From assembly GCA_963921425.1 (NCBI GenBank), contig OY992836.1, forward strand, positions 16,323,614 to 16,387,613: a DNA stretch of 64,000 bases, written 5' to 3'. The notes beneath the pieces were generated by a model. The model was not told the DNA's origin and ran no database searches. It saw nothing but the letters and a program-made list of their open reading frames with translations. A program made the translations under genes and the position numbers. This document shows, piece after piece, positions 22,808-42,456 of this stretch. The stretch comes from Dryas octopetala (taxonomy: Eukaryota > Streptophyta > Magnoliopsida > Rosales > Rosaceae). The stretch's first letter is position 1. Each line of letters starts with the position of its first letter.

Positions 22808-24117
22808 TTCATCCTTACTTATATATAAGTAAGAAATAAAATTTCGTTTTTTAAAGATAGGGAAATTTTAACAAGTATTCATCCAGATTTTAGGAAAATT
22901 TCGCCGAAATTTGTCAAAATTTCGCTCATCGCTTCTCTCTATGTCTTCTCCTTCTCTGTCCAAAGTCCAAACCCAGCAACACTGTAAAAAATAGTTTAAA
23001 CCCAACCAAAATAAACCGAGCAAAATTGTAAAAAAAAATTCAAAAACAGCCAAAATAAACCCAGCCAACAGGGAGGGAGGGAGAAGAGATTGGGGAGGAG
23101 AGGAGGAAGAGGAGAAAGAGAAAGGAGGAAGAGATGCGCGCGATTAGGCTGGGAGAGAGAAATGAGAGGGAATAAGAGAAATGGGTTGGGACTAGGAGAT
23201 AGAAGAGAGGAAAGAAGAGAGAGTCACGGGAAGGATAGAAAAAGTAAGGAAAATAAAGAAAAAAACAAGAAAAGAAAGGAAAGAATAAAAAGAAAAAGTT
23301 GGTAATCTTTGACCAACACTTCAGATGGCCAAAGTTGGTGGGTACGTGTTGATCCACTAGAGGTGATGGCCAAAATTGGTGGGTGTTGATCTTTGGTAGT
23401 TTGGCCAGCACATAGGTTATGGCCATATTTGGTCAACATAAAAGTATATAGTAACATGAACAAATAGTAATATTCTTTATCTTTTTATTTAAAGATTAGA
23501 AAAAGTTATAATCCAACTTTTAAAAATTGTATTATATTTTTAAATTGAACAATTGTTAAGAAAAGAAAAAAAGAGGTTAAGAGTTGATTGGATTTTGGGG
23601 CCTTTAGGCAATTGGAAAGAAAAAAAAGAGTTTGAGATTTCGTTTGACTCTTTTGAGATTTCGTTTAGTTATTTTTAAACTCTAAACTCTAATATATTTC
23701 TATATAAAAAATAATTAAAAATACCCTAAAGAGCCTAAACCCTAATATCTTATACCATATCATAAACAATATAGAGTATAGATTATAAAGTATATAGGGT
23801 TTAGTATATAGATTACAGAGTGTAAAGAGTATTAGGGTATATAGAATATATAGGATTTAATGTATAGATTATAGAGTATAAAGAATATACTAATTTTATT
23901 TAACAGTATTTGTTTCTAGCGTGCATTATATTCATCTTATATAACATGAAACGTACTCTATAATTAGGTTTCTTTAATTATTTTTTATCAATGTAGTAGA
24001 TAATATGTTTAATAAACATATGGTAAAGTTTCATTCAAAATTTTGATAGAAATTTCTGTCTAATTTTTGTCGAAATTTAAAATTTCTCAAAATCCGAAAT
24101 TTTACTACTTGCATGTA
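22808..24117. mobile_element. Candidate non-autonomous DNA element with degenerate inverted ends
   Basis: The left end (AAGTAAGAAATAAAATTTCG, then GAAATTTTAACAAG..., GAAAATTTCGCCGAAATTTG) resembles the reverse complement of the right end (AAGTAGTAAAATTTCGGATT..., GAAATTTTAAATTTCGAC). The interior holds a GA-rich tract (23060-23300) and short repeats of TGGCCAAA-TTGGTGGGT (23329-23380). I find no target-site duplication and no coding capacity, so this is tentative. Confidence 0.35.
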
Positions 24118-24420
24118 AGTAACATGTTATTTTTCTTTAGTTGTGTTTATGATTTCTTCGATCCTCTTTTTGTTCTTTTGTTTTCTTCTTCTTTGATCTT
24201 CATCTTCTATCCTTCTTCATCAACAATCTTCAATATTCTTCTTCTTCCTCCCATCTTTTTCTTTGATATTCTTCTTTTTACTTGAGTAAGAGGTGATAAA
24301 ACCATTGGTATATATACCTTAAAAGGAGGTTGGTAATTATACATTTTTCTTGACCTAAGCGATATGTATTTTCTTTTGTTTTATATACCTGAGTCCAAGA
24401 TATTGATATTTGTATTAGAT

Positions 24421-24593
24421 TAGAGATCTTCTGCCCCCAAATCCCTTGTCCCTCCTTGTTCCCTCTCACATATTTTGAGGGTCTTTTCGTAATTCTTGTT
24501 TTACTTAAAATATATATATATTTTTTTTTTTCAAAATATATGAGAGGGAATAGGAAGGGACATGGGGATTTGGGGACAGGTGATCTCTACCTT
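24421..24593. mobile_element. Short hairpin MITE
   Basis: Two arms of about 55 bases (24422-24476 and 24533-24588) are inverted copies at about 85 % identity. The left arm is AGAGATCTTCTGCCCCCAAA... and the right arm ends ...TGGGGACAGGTGATCTCT. The 56-base loop is A/T-rich. Imperfect direct repeats TTGTATTAGAT (24410-24420) and TTGTATTATAT (24594-24604) flank it and may be an 11-bp target duplication with one change. The transcript would fold into a strong hairpin. It lies 0.63 kb upstream of the first GLR start codon. Confidence 0.6.
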
Positions 24594-25220
24594 TTGTATT
24601 ATATATTTTAGTGCTATGTTTGTATTATGTTGGATTTGTTATATATATTTTTATTAGATATTTCTCTCTCTTTTTTTACCCAAAGTGGAGGCTTACTGTG
24701 TTCATTTTTTTTATCTATATTATATGTATATTGAGTGTTTAATTTTTTTGTATTTGAGTGTTTATATCTTGATGTTCATAATTGGTAACAAATTTTTTTT
24801 TTTTAATTGGAAGCATGAATCATGAAATTTTATCAATAAAAACATTCAAAATTAGGAGTAATAAATGCCTCAAATAGTGGATCTTTAAATATTGCTCAAA
24901 TTGAAGTAATGACATCTTTTGTAAATATCTATAAATTCATGCCTAAGCCATTATCTCACCTGGAAAAAAAAACAACTCTCACACACATTTTTTTTACGTA
25001 CTAGGCCTTCTTTAAAATGGGGTATTCAAAATGGTATTCAAGAATCAAAATAGTATTATATCTAAAAGTCATATGGCTTTATTAGATATTTGGACAAGTA
25101 CTGCATGCATGTGTTTTTGCCTTTTTGGTATGAGCCTGTATCTGTCTATTTGAGTCTGCCCACTTGTTTGTATTGTTAATTACTGAGCTGATTTGGGTCC
25201 TTTGCAGTGTGCAACCCACC

Positions 25221-29070
<3,850 letters not shown>

Positions 29071-29845
29071 TATGACGATAGAGTGCTTTTTTGCTAAGCA
29101 GAAAAGCCTAATCATGTACACCTTCTTCCCCAAAAACCAGGTAACTTTTATCAAACACTTTGTGATAGACTCATATATAGTTGGCCATGTGTAGTATAAA
29201 TGGGTCTTGGAGGATAGTTGCAACTTATCTAATGTACACTACAAGAGTAGGGCAACTGTATCCATAATCCATTTATGTATGACATCAAATAACTTTGTTA
29301 CCAATGACAGAGCCAAATTTTATCTTTGTGATGACATGGTGAGGATTTTTATTTTTTGGAGATATTTCATCGAATAATGCGCAAATTTTCATAATGAATT
29401 AGTCGACATTCCATCAAAATAGTACATCAATTGGAATAAGGAATTACTTCATGGGTCGTAAATTCATGGAGCCTCTAGCAAGTTGACCCATTGGAGGGTC
29501 AATTTGAAATTTTTTTTCCTTTGATTTGATTTAAACTAATTTTTTCTTGGAATTAATATCTAATCACTAACTAAGTATTGTTTTAGTAGTATTTCTCTTT
29601 ACAGAATCCATGTTTTTAAACTAACATGGGCTGGGATGTATTAGAGTGGGCAGCTGGGTTAAGGTTGAGCTGGATTATTTTGAGGATGAGCTGTTACCGA
29701 GAAAAAACTTGTAAAATAAAATTGCATGGGCTACAGCTTATACAGCCCAATTGCTGAATTCGTCCCTGGTTAGAAAGGTTCCAAATTCCATACCTCTTCA
29801 TCCACCAAATAAATAAATAAAATTTCAATCAAGTAACCATGCATT

Positions 29846-30463
29846 TGACCCAAAAAATTAAAAAAAGGGTCCTTTACACTTTACACTCTTTAAGTATAGG
29901 CCATTTTTCACTTTGGTACCCGATGTTTAAAACATTTCAATGTGAAACTTAAAGTTTATAAAAATTACAATGTGCCCTTTCAGTTAACTTTTATGTTAAT
30001 TTTGACTTCATATAATATGTGTGAGATTCATTTATACTAATAAAAACAGTAAATTTACGCTATTTGAAAAAAAAAAAAAAACAAATTTAAAAAGCCAACT
30101 AAAATTTTATAGGTTAAAAAATTAAAATCAATTATAAAATTTTAAAATTGAAAAAACAAAAAACAAAAAACTAGGAACTAAAGAGATGAGGGAGGAGGGA
30201 GAGGTAGGGATAAACAAGATAATTTTTTATATTTCGTTTTAAAGTTATCTTTTAATTTTTAATATATAATAATTTAATTGTCTATATCAGTGTAAATGAA
30301 TCTCACATATGTTATATGCAATTAAAATTAACAGAAAAGTTAACAGAAGGGATACATTGCTCATAAATTTTAGGTTTCACATTGAAATGTTTTGAACATT
30401 GGGTACCAAAGTAAAAAATGATCTATATTTGAAGGTTGCAAAGTGTAATTCACTCTAAAAGAA
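29846..30463. mobile_element. Foldback element with about 170-bp inverted arms and 15-bp flanking direct repeats
   Basis: The left arm (TTTCACTTTGGTACCCGATG, then ACATTTCAATGTGAAAC, GTTAACTTTTATGTTAATTT, GTGTGAGATTCATTTA) matches the inverted right arm over about 170 bases with scattered mismatches. Flanking it, AAGTAACCATGCATT occurs at 29831-29845 and again at 30464-30478, a perfect 15-bp direct repeat. The centre is A/T-rich with no coding capacity. Terminal inverted repeats suggest a non-autonomous DNA transposon, but 15 bp is longer than the usual 8-11 bp duplication for hAT or Mutator elements. Confidence 0.75.
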
Positions 30464-31121
30464 AAGTAACCATGCATTAAAGTGATGGGCCTGCGAGACT
30501 GGGTAGTAACCCACTAGAAACAGGCCGAATAGATGGGCTAGTGTTGGAAAAATGAAGTCTAAATCTGACCCAATCCCCTGACAGGTATGGGCCGCGCCGT
30601 AGGCCCGCAGCCTATCGAACTGGGCTTAAACCCAACGGGTTTGAAAATTTGTGAACCTCTTTTTTTTTTTTTTTTGGAGAAAAGTTGTGAACCTGTTGAT
30701 GAGTCTGACCCCCTACTCCCTAGGCCCTAGCACCTTTTCCCTTGTTCTTTCTTCCTTTAATATATTTTCCCAGAAAAAAAACGTGGATGTGGATTCCAGA
30801 TTTCCAGGAAAAAGCAATTAATTAATTAATCAAAAAAACACTAAATTCTGATTGGTTGGGGAGACACCAAATGGAGTGAGGTGAGTAATGGAGGACCATT
30901 GTTGGTGGTTCTGGTCCGTCCACAAGCAGCAATAATAAGAAGCGAGCGCATAATCCAAATCTTATTCTTCAAATGGAATATATAGCATATCCTGCCCATT
31001 GGCATTGGGTCCGACATTTTTGGTTCAACTTTTGTTTCCTTCTGCTCTACTATATATGCTCAAAAAGCTGCCACTTCCAATGGACCACTGGTTTTTTCTA
31101 GTCCTTGTGCTAAGTGGTAAC

Positions 31122-31186
31122 TACCAACTGGTGTACAACTTTAGGGACATGTTTACCAACTGGTGTACAACTTTAGGGAAATGCTA
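31122..31186. repeat. 32-bp tandem duplication
   Basis: The unit TACCAACTGGTGTACAACTT followed by TAGGGA occurs twice in direct succession with near identity, joined by CATGTT. Recent by its high identity; no function seen. Confidence 0.9.
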
Positions 31187-32804
31187 TCCTACTAACACCG
31201 CATGCGAGGCAGACACGTGTTTGATCCTTAGATTTGATAGATTTGATTTTGCATTCTTATTTTAAAAAATTCAACTCAAAGGTGTTTGGTAAAAATATTA
31301 GAAGATGTTTATTTTCACAATGGAAGCCAAAATAATTGAGTAAGGGTTGCTTTATTTTATAACAATTTTTTTTACAAGTGTTTTACTTCACGGCAATATC
31401 AACTGATCAAAATGCAATAGTAGTGAGTGTCATAACTTCAAGGTTATTTGCATACTGTATAATTTTTTTTTTCCCAAAATACACTTTTATTCCTTGGAGT
31501 TTTCAATTTTATCCATGTAATTTTAGAAACCTACAACTATATACTTGTAGTTTAATTGAGATTGCAACTAAGCTCAAATTTCTTAACTTTATTAATGGAT
31601 GGACAAAATGGAGGGGTATTTGATTTATATTACATATATAAATATATCAAACATTACGGTCAATAATATTATGACCACGTTAGCATGTCACACAATATTA
31701 CTGTCACATTATATTCATCATGGAACAAGATGTATGTCTCCTACTATAAACTCTTGGCACCCAAAGTTGTTGCTATTTGGGCTAAGAAAGTAAGAAGATG
31801 CTATATGCCTCAATTTTTTTCAACTATTTTATTTTAATTTATATGGCATTCATAGATTGAGTTTTACAAAAAAAAAAAAAAAAACTCTATCAAATGAATT
31901 GACATTTATGAAATTTAAACTTAAGATTTTAAGAGAGACTGAATGTCTCCAATAAACTAAACAGTTATTGGTAATGCTTTGTAAGGTTGGAAACAAACAA
32001 AAAAAAAGTTAGAGCAATAAGCATTTTTCATTTGGGCTATGTGTTACTATCATAACTTAATAAAGTTATTATTCACATGGTTCAACTGAGAATTTCTCTA
32101 ATTTGAAAAGAAAAATGACAAGTTGCATAGTATAGTTCATGGTGGTAATTAATGACTTTTTAAATTAAGACAAAAAAATACTGCACATTTTTGTACTGTT
32201 TTACTATTTCTTGTCAATAACTATTTATCTCATAATTGTGCAAATATCTTGAACGAAATAAAAGTCGACTAGTCACGAATCACGATCAGGGCAAAAAAGA
32301 AATAAAAATAAATAAAAGTCCTGCAACAATTATTTTTAATGAGAATTTTCAGGGAATTATCCACCTCTCAACTTTCATGGTGAAAAACAGAGGACAACCA
32401 CTAACGATTTTGCCACTGAGATATCATTCAGTGGTCATCATCTCCATGTCATGGAACAGTGGAGCACCATCTAGGCATCTATCATCAGAGGATTCAGAGC
32501 CAATGGTCTCTCTTTCTTTGTACCTCATATTAATTTCCAACTTCCAACGGACATTAATACACTCTATATGTATGGCAATTATCTTTTCTTTCACCATAGA
32601 TATTATATGACCATTTCCCAAACTTTCTAGTATCACTATACCAGGTGTGAATGTGTCACTCACCATTAATCTTAGCCAACCATGACTTCTTTAATTTCAG
32701 GTGTGAATGCATGCTTTTATTATTTATATCTTTTAGCTTTCTAAATTCCTTTCATCTTCTTTAAAAACCCAGTTTCCCACTCTTCTGGTTCTAGCTAGCT
32801 AGTT

Positions 32805-33615
32805 GTCCTCAGGGGACACAGTGATTAGGAAGTGAGTTTTTACCAAAAGGGTTTTGGGTTCAAGTCACAAATGTGGTGTTATGTAATTTAAGAAGCAAAA
32901 AGGAAATTTCTAGTTCTAGTTCTAGTTCTGGACCTCTGGTTGAGTTTTTTTGCGTCAAAGCAATGGCTGCTCCTGCTCTGTTAGTTGTCTTTTCATCTGA
33001 ACTCAAAACTTCTCAAGGCTTCTTTTCCTTTTTAATGTTTTTGTTTTTCCACTTTCTTTGATTCCCTTTTACTGTTGAATGTTTGTGAAGATTTGCATAC
33101 TGTTGTGACCCCAAAATTGTGTGCTTTTTAAGCGCTTTTCCTTTTTCCTCAGATTAGTATCTATTATCTTTCCACAGAAGCTGCTTTTTTACTTTAATAT
33201 CGTCTCTGTTGTCTCTTCTTGGGTCCTATTAGTTTGCTTAATGACCAGAGAACTCTAGGTTCTGGCCCTTCTGGGTTCTGCTTATCAATTGCTTTTTTGC
33301 TTACTCTTTTGTCTGTCAGTGTTTCATGAATAGATCTAGTTATTAATGGGAATTTCTGCATCTTGAACAATTCTTTATCTACTTCTCGTGGAGTTAATGA
33401 TGCTGAGCTTGCGCCTGCATATTCTTTCAACCCCTAGTTTTTTTCTTCATGTTATTGGATGAATTTTTTAAGTTGCTTGCTTAATTTCAGGTGTTTCTTG
33501 GTTATGTCAGTGTTTGGATTTGAAGTCCAGTTGATTCTATCAGCTCGTGGGAAGCTGGATTGGTTTCTTTGCAAAGCAAGGTGAAAATTAGGGGTTAATG
33601 ATTGAACAATTCACC
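32805..33615 (+). promoter_or_regulatory. Probable 5' UTR region of GLR copy 2
   Basis: A transcribed leader with at least one intron is likely. A strong acceptor CTTAATTTCAG ends at 33491, and the sequence beyond it, up to the start codon at 33616, reads like UTR. The bases 32805-32880 carry weak tRNA-like A and B box words (CACAGTGATTAGGAAGTG and GGGTTCAAGTCAC), a possible SINE scrap. The ORF 32873-33061 is short and not called. The promoter position is unknown. Confidence 0.4.
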
Positions 33616-37159
<3,544 letters not shown>

Positions 37160-37912
37160 TCAGAAAACCTTCCAAGCGTAACTTCATGGGGTCTTCTGGT
37201 ATGAGTTTAGGGTTAGAAGCATGTATACACAGCTTAATAGCTCATGTCATTATACATCAATCCTGCATTACTCTTCTATGGGAATGCTTTGGCAACCACT
37301 TTGGGAAAGTATACAAAGTTGTGCAAAATGACATGAAATTCACTAATTTTTTTTATACCAACACGAAATTCACTAATTATTTCTGTTTGCTTGGTGGGTT
37401 ATTTAGAGCGTACCTGCCATCTTTCTTGTTGCAAAATGACAAACTGATTGTAGGACTATTTACAGTGATATCTTGCAATGATTTCATTGTCTAGAAGGGA
37501 AGGAGGTATCATCTCTATTTATTGTATGCCTTGTTATGATTTTGCTAGCATCAAGGTTAAGAGAATCCTTGTTAGTATTCGACACGGAATACAAAATTAC
37601 ATGATCCCAATGGCGAAGAAATACGAGACAACTTGACTGCCACCTCAGTGTTAAGCTCTAGGTAGTTACTGATTCATTCACTAACAGACTTAATGGCGCC
37701 AAAAGTGAACCAAATTGGTAGCCAAAGGATTAAAGGAGCCATTGGGAACCAGACAGAGTAATTTGTTGAAACACTTATAAGCTTATTCAATGGGGATTAT
37801 ATACATTATTATTACAACTACATCTGCACATATAAACAACTTGTGGCCAGAGCATCAGCCACCACAGAAGTGAATTTTCACCATAAATCTTAAGCAAATA
37901 GAGGCACAAGGA
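37160..37912. other. Shared 3' flank of GLR copy 2 and IRE1
   Basis: Tail-to-tail gap of 753 bp that must hold both 3' UTRs. No repeat or ORF of note; the open frame at 37186-37494 follows the GLR stop and has no family resemblance. Confidence 0.6.
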
Positions 37913-40900
37913 CTAATCGGCATTGCCTTTCAAATACTTCACAAACCATTCCTCTTCTCTACAATGTGTACAAACAACTCTGTATACTTCAATCAGAAGT
38001 CTGGGGAACCGACTTGCAAAGTATCCATCAAATCCTTCAGGAACTGGTCCTACAAGTTCCTGGCAAAGCCACCAACAAAGAAGAGAGTTAATATCATCTG
38101 TACATGCACATAGAAAACTTAAGCAAGAAATAACATAAGAGCTGTGCTTCTACATCATCATCACCCATACAAAATAACACAATTAAATTTTGAGTAACAA
38201 AATTAAATTCTGGGTTCAAAATTTTGGAAACAGTTCAGGTCGGCGATTAAGGTGAGATTTGATCGTTTCTGATCCATAAAACAGATGAACTAGATTGGAA
38301 TCAAGAATACATTATCAGTAACATTGCTCCTACCCCAACATAACTACAGTTTCATATATTTTGTTAGTCAGAGAGGGAAAGAAAAAAAAAAACCTGAATT
38401 TTGTTTGGAAGCTCTCTGTAGTGATTCAATTTATTTCGCATGACTCGCAATAGGTCTCGAACACTGTCATACTTATAACGCCTGTACTGGCCAATGTTAG
38501 TGATAAATGCAGGTTCCATCTTTTCATCCCATTTCCCACCCAAAGCCATGGGTGCAATACTTTCTAGCACTTTCAAAAGATTAGACTTAGACTCTCTATC
38601 TTCCAGTTCTACCCTGTCACTAGTGTCACGGAAAAATGATAGCCTCATCTCAGAGCTCCAGAAAAGAGGATGGTGCAACACCTCCAATGCCTTTGGCCTG
38701 ACAACAATTAAGAATGTTTCCATAAACAAAATTTAAAAGATGTCATATAATCAAAGTTTGCATCAAAACTAAGAAAATGACACATTTGTCTGTTAATTGG
38801 AACAAGTCCTAGTCTCAAATATGAGCAGTAATAACAGTACAACAAATCCATTGCATGGTACAAAAATATTGCTAACAATTCATTAAGAAGAGCCTAACAC
38901 TCTTACCTCAATTCATGGTCAGGGTTTAACAAACGAGATATAAGATCCAAAGCTTCGGGAAGATACTCCACCAAGAAGAGATCCATTTGGTTCTTCACAA
39001 TATTTATATCACGTTCAAGGCGATCACCAAATGGATGTCTACCACCAGTGATGCAAAAAAATAGGACACAACCTAAACTAAACAAATCAACTGCGCGTGT
39101 TTGCCGCCCATGAAGAAGTTGTTCAGGTGCTTGCCAACCCGAACTGCCACAACCTGCAATCAAGTCATCAAATATAATCAGTGAGCAGTTAAGATTTCTA
39201 ATTTTTGTTTTGAAAATGAACTTGAAATAGATGAGATCGCATGATGGATGCCATTAACTCTGCCTGTAGGATTTTAAAAGTAGGGCATTTAAACTTTAAA
39301 GTTCGTAAAGAGACAGGGAAATAGTACTTTCCAGTAGCATGATGACCCAAAGAAGACATATCCCCAATAAGGCGCTTGCTAATGCCCATATCAGAAAGCT
39401 TTGCACATAAAGATCTTTCCTTAATTAACAAAACATTTTGAGGCTTCAAGTCCCGATGAATTATCCCCAATTCATGCAAATGCACAAGCCCAGAAACCAC
39501 ATCCCTGCGTTACAGAAACAAATAGAAGGTCAAGAAAGATGCTAAATCAAATCTTATAACAAGGCATCTGAGATAACAATAACGACCATTGTCATTTGTT
39601 GATATATGACTCATACACCAAGAGATTGTTAAATTTCTTTGGTTAAAATCATATCCATCAATGAAAATTTAACCAACCTCATCAATTTCAATAATAGAGG
39701 TGATGGAAGGCCATTTGCTTTCCACAAATTAACATTTGGCATAACAGTCTTGACTGACTCCAAGCGGACTTCATACTCAATCATAGCTCCTGTTGCATGT
39801 TCCTCGCCAGCTACTGGATTTTGAGAGGAATCAGAGTGAATTTGTATCAAATCATCCAAATTGCAAATACAACGCTCCAGAGAGAGATAGACAAAATCTT
39901 TATCATACTCCACTCCATACCATCGCACTATGTTTGGATGTCGGTCAGATGCAATAAGATTCTGAATTTCTTTAAAAGCCGCATCATGATGAGCTAGTAC
40001 AAGTCGTTTCACAGCAACAGGTCGACCTTCATAAACTCCCTCCAGGACAATGGTACCATTGCTTCCCTTAGCAATTTCTGTATTAGATAGAAGTAGTTTA
40101 CCAATCCTGCGACCATCAGTACCACCATCAAAAAGTTTATTAAGGTTCAACCATGTTTTGTTATCACCCTCAATGTGTGCTAAAGCTTCCTCATCTTGAG
40201 ATGATACATGTTTCTCATTTTTCTCAATAATGCCACTATTCTTTCCTGATTTCCTATTCTTCTTCCTTTTGGAAGGTGCAGTTTTTGAATCAGAATTACT
40301 GTGCTGATCATCCAACAATACTTGCCCTTTAACCACAAAAGCATGGCGGTATACAACAAAGCCCATGAGGATGACAAAGGAGAAAGTGAGAGTCAATGCT
40401 GTTGACCAATCAAAAAACATGCCTAACATGTCACTAGCAGAATTTCTCATATCATGCATGTCTACAAGCCCTGATTCATTAATCTTCTCCAGAGACAGAG
40501 GGCGCATGGTGCCACTATCACTGCTTTGATCAGAATTTGTTTTGGGTTGCGGAGGAGGCATAAGATCTGGAGTAGGCAATGGCAGCATCATATTGTCATG
40601 ATCAGAATCTAAACGTTTGTTGACCTCCAGCTGTGAAGGAAGAATCAAACCTGAAGCTGGCTTTGGGAGCATTGTGTCTGTGTGTTGATCCCCTAATAGT
40701 CTTCCAGGTCTAGATGATTCTAACAATGGATGACTTCGACGGCGGAAGATAAATGCTTTTGATTGACATGATAACGGTAAAGCAATATCACTGCCAGTTT
40801 CAGAACCAAGCATGTCTTTTACATTCAAAGGGACCCCACCAAATGGGTTCTCGATACCTTGACAAAGTAAAGCAGCCCCAATTTCAGAAACTGTCATATT

Positions 40901-42456
40901 CCATGAGACTTTGTCTGAATTTGGAACAAATGACTTCAACAAATAATCTGTCCTCATGAGTTGTAGTCGTGGGCCTTGTGGCGCAGCAGCATTTGGGCTC
41001 ATTGAACTGGACTTGACCAACTCCTTATTGTCTCTAATATTATTATTGTACGAAACACTCTGTTCTTCACTACTCTGAAACATGGATGAAGAATCGGATA
41101 GAGTGTATGTTCGAATCAGCTTTCCAGTCACAGGCTCAACCTCAAAGACAGTGGTCTTCTTAGATCCAAGTGTAATTGCTCCTTCCTCTGATATGTAAGG
41201 CGTACTATTGATGAAGTCATCAATAGTCATTGAAAGTTTCTGCAAGTACATGTAAGTCAACAATTAATGTCTAAAAAGCAATGACACACCCACCCCTTCT
41301 TAAAAAAAGGAATAATTGCAGTAGCATACGAAGAAAAACTTCCAGGCAATATCCAACATCATCAATTGCTCAGAAGAAAAATGCTTCTTAGGGACATGAT
41401 AGTGATAATGCTAAGTATCTTATCATAGTCCCGCAACTACTTTAAATGATTCGTTACAACTATGAACCCAGAATTCTCTTAGGTGCCAACATAAACGTTT
41501 CTGCACTACATTTAGCAAATGTGTGCGACAAAATAAAATGAGAAGTTTAGAAACAGTGGTAATTTTGTCTCTCAAAAACACTCACGCACAAACTATAGAA
41601 AATGAAGATGCAATGGTCCATTTTAGATATGGGAAGATATATCCAAGCCTATCCAGGCACGCTATTTATTTTAAATTGCATTACCAAAACCACCAACTTT
41701 GCCATCCCATGACTAAAACAAATCTAAGATGAGACATCCTGGGACAGTTCCCAAAATTATACAATCTCTGCACCAATACCAATATATTTCAGAACCACAC
41801 CGGCATGCTATCTAGCATACATTAATTTAAATATTAATAAAAATGGGATAAAAAACACAGTGGCATTGTATTTGTATGACATACCATTTTGCCAAAGTGC
41901 TCGCTGTGCATATACAACTCCCAGTCATCACCAATATCTATGAAGAACCCAGTACTTTGCAAAGCAGAAAGGTTTTCTTTATCACTGTCTTGGCTGAGAG
42001 GAGCCTGATACGAAGTGTAAATTGGTGGCCCTGAAGCAAATGACCAAATTACTCTCATCGAATTACTGTCCACCAAGCGTACCGTCCCATCCAGTTCAGC
42101 AACTAAGGCCGTGCCATGCTTACTGTTCCAATTCAAATCGACCCAAAACAGTAAAATTCAAAATAAATTCAACAACTTCAAAAAACAAAAAAAGCAAATA
42201 AATAAATAAATTTGAGAACTTTGAGATATTGATATTCGATTATTATTAAAAAAAAAAATGGAACTGACGGTGAAATAGAGAGAAGGGATCGGCTGGGGGA
42301 CCGAGACAAGGCAGTGAGACGATTATTCTCCGGCGAACCCAGAAGCTGCAGCCCCGAGCTCTCCTCCGAGTTCAATAATACGTCGCCGTTTAAGCTGGCG
42401 AACCCGGAAATTAGAACTAGGACAAAGAAGAGTTTCCAAAGAAAATGGTGCTTCAT
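37913..42456 (-). CDS. IRE1: IRE1 endoplasmic-reticulum stress sensor kinase/endoribonuclease
   Basis: Seven exons: 42456-42269, 42122-41885, 41239-39678, 39504-39332, 39153-38907, 38697-38394, 38059-37913; 952 aa. IRE1 senses unfolded protein in the ER lumen, oligomerises, and its RNase splices bZIP60 mRNA. Visible: signal peptide (MKHHFLWKLFFVLVLISGF); luminal beta-propeller-like domain with LVAELDGTVRLVDSNSMRVI; long Pro/Ser linker; transmembrane helix (about 421-440, STALTLTFSFVILMGFVVY); kinase from about 521 with KGSNGTIV, Lys553, HRDLKPQNVL (679-688) and DMG in place of DFG, normal for plant IRE1; and KEN RNase domain with MRNKLNHYRELP (Asn891 and His895 correspond to RNase active-site positions). 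It is longer than Arabidopsis IRE1A (about 840 aa), mostly in the linker. The intron after exon 4 appears to start with GA instead of GT; the canonical alternative (exons 39504-39328 and 39143-38907) keeps frame and removes two residues (TGCGSSGW becomes TGNSGW). Confidence 0.92.

Larger units (their letters stand above)
19959..25220. other. Long AT-rich intergenic region upstream of the first intact GLR
   Basis: No gene is seen. It holds a (TA)n tract (20006-20029), a long (CT)n tract (20579-20638), a repeated 20-base word TTAATGTCTTATTTCAAGGT (about 21944 and 22083), a candidate large element with related inverted ends (22808-24117), a short hairpin MITE (24421-24593) and several poly-T runs. 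ORFs such as 23040-23426 are low-complexity translations of GA-rich DNA. The bases just before 25221 probably hold the 5' UTR intron of the first GLR gene, ending at TTTGCAG (25202-25208). Confidence 0.5.
29071..33615. other. Intergenic region between the two GLR genes, including the leader of copy 2
   Basis: The 3' UTR of copy 1 is at the left. The 618-bp inverted-repeat element with 15-bp direct repeats (29846-30463) and a 32-bp tandem duplication (31122-31186) lie inside. A GC-richer stretch at 30480-30640 (GGCCTGC, TGGGCC, AGGCCCGCAGCC words) resembles dispersed repeats seen elsewhere in the window. The stretch 32790-33615 is the probable transcribed leader of copy 2. I see no other gene; the ORFs at 30999-32610 have no family resemblance. 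Confidence 0.5.

Noticed and set aside
23040-23426. 128-codon minus-strand ORF
   Set aside because: It is the translation of a GA-rich low-complexity tract giving poly-Phe/Ser/Leu, with no family resemblance.
25164-25220. Upstream in-frame start of GLR copy 1
   Set aside because: TTTGCAG at 25202-25208 looks like a leader-intron acceptor, so this ATG is probably intronic; copy 2 has the same MNI start context.
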